A stretch of 64,000 nt of DNA, from positions 44,849,970 to 44,913,969 of the forward strand of contig CM055103.1 in NCBI GenBank assembly GCA_029204225.1. The letters run 5' to 3'. This document shows, piece after piece, positions 25,001 to 31,000 of the stretch (position 1 is its first letter; each line of letters starts with the position of its first letter). A program made the position numbers and the translations under genes. This DNA comes from Diphasiastrum complanatum. Taxonomy: Eukaryota; Streptophyta; Lycopodiopsida; Lycopodiales; Lycopodiaceae. The notes beneath the pieces were generated by a model. It saw only the letters and a program-made list of their open reading frames with translations, was not told the origin of the DNA and ran no database searches.

Positions 25001-28000
25001 CAAGCAATTGAGTTCCAAATGCCTGTCCTAACGGGGTATCAAAGCCCCTATCTCGTGCACATGATCTACGCCAACTACAATGCTACTGCAAGGTCGTGCC
25101 AGCTAATAGTCCCTCCTATGAGGAACTATGTTTACAACCTATCATTTGCACCGGCCGACTTGCAACCTTTGGGGTTCCCAAGAGGACCCAATGCTGTCAC
25201 GAGAACACTTAAGAAAATCAAGCAGACAACATATTTCAAATTTATTGATCCATCAGTGGCAAACTGGAAAAACAAGGACGGGTATCGAGTTGATGCAATC
25301 AATGACTCCCAATTACAAGCGGCATGTGCGTACTTGACAAAGTGCACACAACGACCAAGGAAAAAGTTGCAGAGGGTTCCCATGTCCCTATTTCACATGA
25401 TGGCAGATTCACGACTGCACTCCCAGAATCTCTATGACTGGGCACAGTTTGTTTCGAATTGTCTTCATGAGTGCATTAACAACAAGCAACCCATCACAGT
25501 ATTGGGATATCTGATGACAGATATCACTCTTCACCAAGTACAGAACGGGCCAAAGCTTCAACAACAACTGCAGCTTGCGGACAAGGCATGGGAAATTCCC
25601 ATTGAACACAAGAAGTCCAAGCGTGCAAGGAACACTTCACCATCGAGATCCCAGGCTAAACGAGTCAACACCAGTATCCTCCCTCTGGTGCAGAAGCCAA
25701 GAAGCCCACCACAGGATCCACAAACAGCTGCAACTTCCGGAGCTCAACAGGCAGATACCTCAAAGGCTCAGTTTTCGGACACACGGCAACAACAGAGAAG
25801 CTTCAAGCTAAGAGCACATCACCGGTGGGATCAGTTTCAGATGGTTCCACCTCAGATGCTGGCAGCTCATCCACGGCATCACAACAACACTCGTCACCCT
25901 CACATGTCATCGACGGGGGTGATGGAGCAACTACATCTACACAACCACCTGATACGGCAGTAACTCAAGCCACAGGTCAAGCAGATGAAGCCACCACCCC
26001 ACCCACACTGATTACTACGCCAACGCCACCAACATCACCACTGGCACAAATTTTTTGGGGGGGAGGAGTGGGGATATCCAGCCACCAGGACACAGAAGCG
26101 GCTCAGCAACCACAGGCCCAGCAAGTCCACACACTGGACACGTCGCATTATTTTGATGCTGAGGACCTGATGGAAATAAGTGACGACGAGCAAGAAAAGG
26201 GGACGCAGCCAGGAAGAAGTCAGACCCCTCCACTAACCACCACCACCACAGCAGTCACTAACATCATCCCTTCACTCCCTCCACCTCCACCTCCATCTTC
26301 AGCTCTAACACCGCGTTTATTTTTTGGTTTAGCCTCACCATCCCACACTCCAGATCAGTACCCAACCCTCACTTACCCTGAAAAGCTCACTGAAGCAGCC
26401 AAGCGCTCGATGATTGGCCTATCCGAAACGAGCTACCACATGCATTGGTTGGTGAGCCAGCACCAAATGCTCGAGAGCAGAGTCCAGCATCAAGACCAAG
26501 AGATTGTGCAATATCAAAGGCTGGTCAAAGAGAAAGAGAAAGAAACAGCGGAAACCAAATCCGTGATGGTCGGGCAGAAGTCCATTCTGGAAGAGGTCCA
26601 GCAACAACTGAAGCACCAGATGGTCCAAATCGACCAAGTACGAGACGGATCATCGAGTGCAATGACAGTCGTCGCACCTCTAGTCAAGCCCGAGGACATT
26701 CAATTCCAGGCCCCACAGGCCTCAGCCATCCGGATGGAAAAATACGTAAGGCTAATCCAAGAACGGGAAGCCGAAAAGCGAAATTTTGAAAACATTGTGG
26801 CCAAACAAGAGAAGATCATCTTGGAGTCCCAGAAGCAGCTGGAAGACACTACGAAGGCCCTGCAACAAGTCTTGGACAAGGTGAACCAACTATGGGACAC
26901 AGCGTGCAAGGCTCAAGCAGGTGCTCAATCAACAAAGCCACGGGATGATGATGGGAATGATGGTGCAGGAAATCAAGGCGGGCAAACCCACCCTTCAGAC
27001 GGTAGCTCGGGATCGGGTGGCCAGAGAGCCGGTGCTGCTTCCATGATTTTTCCTCGACCCCCTCCCACCTTTAACCCTTCCTCCTACTGTGCATTTATTT
27101 TTTCTGAAACATTCATTCCAACTTACCCAATTCTTCCATCTCCCCTCTCTTCACCACCTCCTAGCAAAATAATGGGCCCATCAAAAGGTCCAGCTCACAC
27201 TTACAAAGCCCGACGGGACGAGTTCCTCCAACAACTCCACTCCCCCGGTGCTGCGTATAACTTGTTGATTCCGCCTCCTCCTAAACCTATCACCCCCGCA
27301 CCCCTCTCCCCAAATCATTCCATCCCCGACCTTCCAGAAACTAACACCGACATGGGGGGTGACGACGACTTCACCCATGTGGAGCCCAAGTGGCAATTCC
27401 ACCAAATTAGAAATTACATGTGGAATTTGCCCTTCCACTAAAGGTCACCATCAAAAGGTGGCTCACTCTAACTAATTTAAGGGGGGTCTACATCTATTTA
27501 CAATGCCTAGGAAATATTACTAGCTCCTACATGGTCATTCCTTCTTTGGGATACACCATGTAGGCTCACATAGATAACTCACTGTCTTCCTAGCTAGTAC
27601 TTCCTCGGCTCTCATGCTCGGCTCTCAGCTTCTTCTGCTCTCCTCCTTCTGAGACCTACTCGGTCATGGGTGAGAGATAACTTGTGTCTTCAGCTTGGCT
27701 CGGCATCTGGGGATTCTCTGGGATCCGCTAACAGATACACAATCACATTCAGCTGGAGCAGGTCTAGTTGGTTTGGCTTGCTTGGGGGCTGATGCGGAGG
27801 CAGATTGGGAGGATGTGGATGACGAGTCCTCCTCTTCGGATACGCAGCCCATGTCAGTTCCAGATGGGCATAGATATCGGTTGCGAGAGTCAGCTCGGGG
27901 CCCTGAGTTGTCTCCGGAGCATTCGCCTGAGTAAGAGCCAGAGCATTGATTGTAGCTCTATTATTATTTTTTTAGCAGTTTGATGTCATGTTCCATGTTT

Positions 28001-31000
28001 GGCGGCTAGATGGTCGAACACTGTATTCAGACCATTTTACATATTATATCCAGTGTTGGACGTACTTTATTTGCTACACATTGTGTATTTGTCGATTTGT
28101 AAATGTGATGCTCTGTTTTCAATTTTATTTCGAATTTTATGTGCATGTGTGAATTGTATTTTCAATTGGTTTCAACCGCAGAGATTGATAGTAGATGCAC
28201 TTCACAGAAATACACGCCCTTGGATAGCATCTCATAAAGACATACATTACATTGCATTACACCAGGCACGCGTTGCAGACTGTACATTAATTCAACAGAT
28301 GTATCAAAATAACAATACGTATTCCGCCATATACGGCTGGGGCTGTTCTTTACACTATGTTAGACACTAAATGCTGCTTCATCTACTGCCAAAAATTACA
28401 TAACAATCAGCCACATACGGCTAGACCCTATCTATTCTAAACATTCCTACAGATCCTCCACTGACTCCTTGCTCTCGTCAGGTGCATTGTTCTGTCGCTC
28501 TCTCTCTGCCTCCTGGTTAGTTCTGCCTCCTGGTTAGCCCGCCGACCACATGCCGCCCTTTCCCTGACCATGATGAGCTGCCGTCGTGTGAAGTTCATTC
28601 CAATCTGCTCATCCAAATCCATCTCGACAGCGGGGGCAGGGGCCACAGCGGGGGCGGGTGGCTCCGACTCCGGATTTCTCTGTCGAGTCTATCACAGCAT
28701 CTCTGCAATGTATGCCTCTTGCTTCTGATGCCTTTCGTTGTGCCTTCGGACATCATTCTCAAGCTTCCTCCTAGTTTCGCTCTCGGGCTTCGGTGGTATG
28801 CACTCCGCCATCTCAGGACACCCTGTTTCTCAAACTGGCTCTCACAACCTTTCACAGCCTCTCACTGGCTCTTAGTGGCTCTCTCACAGCCTCTCACAAT
28901 GCCTCTCACAACCTCTCTCTCACAGCCTCTTACTGGCTCTCTCACAGCCTCTAAAAATGCCTCTCACAATGGCATTGTGAGTGCCTATTTAACACCATAG
29001 CCTATTTCCCCATGCAGTTGTTGATGATCCCTCCATGTGCCGTTGTACCTGCCCCCATTTGTTGCTCCCCCATGTGCTGCACTCCCATTGGCCCCATGGC
29101 CTGCTCCCCCACAGTGCCCATGTGTTGTTGTACCTGCCGCCATGTGTTGCTCCCCCACGTGCTGCACTCCGATTGGGCCCGTGGTCTGCTCCCCCATAGT
29201 GCCCATGTGACGTTGTACCTGCCCCGATTTGTTGCTCCCCCACATGCTGCACTCCCATTGGCCCCAAGGTCTGCTCCCCACAGTGCCCCCTGTACAGTCC
29301 CCCCTTTTTTCTAAACCCTAAACCCTTTTTTTTCACATTTTTTGGGCCTAATTTACATTAAAAAAAGCACTCTTTATTAGAAAATTAATAAAAAATAATA
29401 ATAAAAAATATTATATACTGGTGCCGCCCTGGTACCGCAGATTCCAGGGCAGCACCATAACCGCGGTACCACCATTATGGTACCGGCGGTACCATAATGG
29501 CGGTACCACGTGCCACTATGCTACCAAATAAGAAAAATATAGTGAAAGATAAGAACCAACTAGTTGCTACCCGAAAACCAGCAAAATTGGCTCCAAAAAA
29601 TATGATAGTACGACAAAAAGAGTCTAAAACCCAGCAAGCAAAAGTGTGCAAAAATATGTCAATATCAACTTCAACTAGGGCGTTGGAAATAGCTGGGTGC
29701 CCCAAAAAAGCAACAAGGTAGGTCAAATTGCGGCAGCAAAAAGTTAATGCAATGGCTACAATGTAGGGCAAAAACCAGCAAACTAACTGCTAGTGAAATA
29801 TGTGTCAAAATCACCTCCAAATAGAGCACTAGGAAGAACATAAGTACTGCCTTGAAAAAACAGCAAGTGAAGTCTAAAATAACCTTAAAAATATGGTGAT
29901 GGAGCTTTCAAAAGACTACCAAAAACCAGCAAACAAATGCTGATGAAAAAGTGCCGAAACGTACTCCAAATGAGGCGCTAGAAAGTGCAATAGCTACTGC
30001 TTGGCAAAACTGTCAAAATAGCTGCCAGAAAAGATAGCGGCCGCCAAAAAATATTTTTAAAAAATTAAAAAAAATCTGTTGTCAAGTTTTGCGGAGGTGC
30101 TTCCACTAAGTGTCCTCTAAAGATTCACCAGAAAAAATTGGAGATCCACCAAATGTGGAAAAAACTAGCACTCTTACCAAGGAAAGTGCTCCGATACCAA
30201 GTTATAGACTCAATCTATGAATACTGTATCTATAAAGCATAAATAACTATAAGAGACACAAATCAATCAATCCCCCATAAGAATGGGCAAGAGCATCTGA
30301 TATAATCAATGGCTAAAGCCCTAAAAGCAATGGCAGAGAACTAATCTATTTAATGACTTAAGAAAGACTAAACCAGATCCTAAGCTATGTAAATCAGCAA
30401 ATGACAACCCTATGAATACTTTGTAAAGGCCCTTATTGGAACCTTCTAAAGATTAGGACAACTTAGGGTTCCAGAGTCTCATAAGGACATGCCCTCGATG
30501 GTAATGGCCCAGTACCTAAGGGAAGACTAGGTAAGGGCTATTCCCAATGCATCACTGTCTACATCAACAATTGGTTTAATTACTGCTATGCACTCCTACC
30601 AACTTATTAGACCAAAAGAAGCCTTCTTGGGTAGTAAGTTACTCCTGCAATCACTGATTACAAATTTTAAGGCAACCCAAATTGAAGCAGAAAAGGAAAA
30701 TTTGGGAATTTTACTCACACTCTTGGCTGATCTTTTTCAAGAAGCAGGTTCAGGAAATTAAACTAACTTGTCATTATCTGCTCCATATTTTGGATGTTGA
30801 AATTTTCAAAAGAGATGCTTTCTGATTTTAGGCATGGTTGTTTTCACTTGACATAGTACTCCTTGGCTAGTGTTTTGCATTTGAAAACAATGACAAGGAA
30901 ATTAAGCCGAATGGACAATGAAGAAAGATTTCAAATCTGCTGCTTAAAGGAAGATACAATGTTGACCTAAGGTCGAATTGGTTTGGGCTATATAAACTTA

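Larger units (their letters stand above)
12273..27657. mobile_element. 15.4-kb unit bounded by 284-bp inverted repeats
   Basis: Left arm 12273-12556 and right arm 27374-27657 are reverse complements with only three mismatches and no gaps. The unit is inserted in the C-terminal coding part of the hAT transposase. Inside are a TATA-like box, a tRNA-primer-like site, minisatellite leaders, a broken gypsy-type gag with no pol, a complete nested chromodomain gypsy element and a long unrecognised open frame. It could be a long-TIR class II element (for example Mutator-like) carrying retroelement DNA, or two retroelements joined head-to-head. No 9-bp flanking duplication was found, so the class is open. 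Confidence 0.7.
9292..29508 (+). mobile_element. hAT-like DNA transposon, interrupted by a 15.4-kb insertion
   Basis: Both ends consist of GGTACC/GCGGTACC-rich short palindromes joined to AT-rich tracts and AAACCCTAA-type boxes (9297-9530; 29309-29508). Between them lie a BED-finger plus DUF659-type hAT transposase gene (9743-12278), its C-terminal tail (from about 27733), a reverse-strand second open frame (28437-28811) and tandem repeats. The transposase coding region is split by the unit 12273-27657. I could not define an exact terminal inverted repeat or 8-bp target duplication, so the limits are approximate. Confidence 0.65.

Noticed and set aside
29309-29331. Telomere repeat remnant (CTAAACCCTAAACCC)
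   Set aside because: Only two units; a common plant promoter box, not evidence of a telomere or chromosome fusion.
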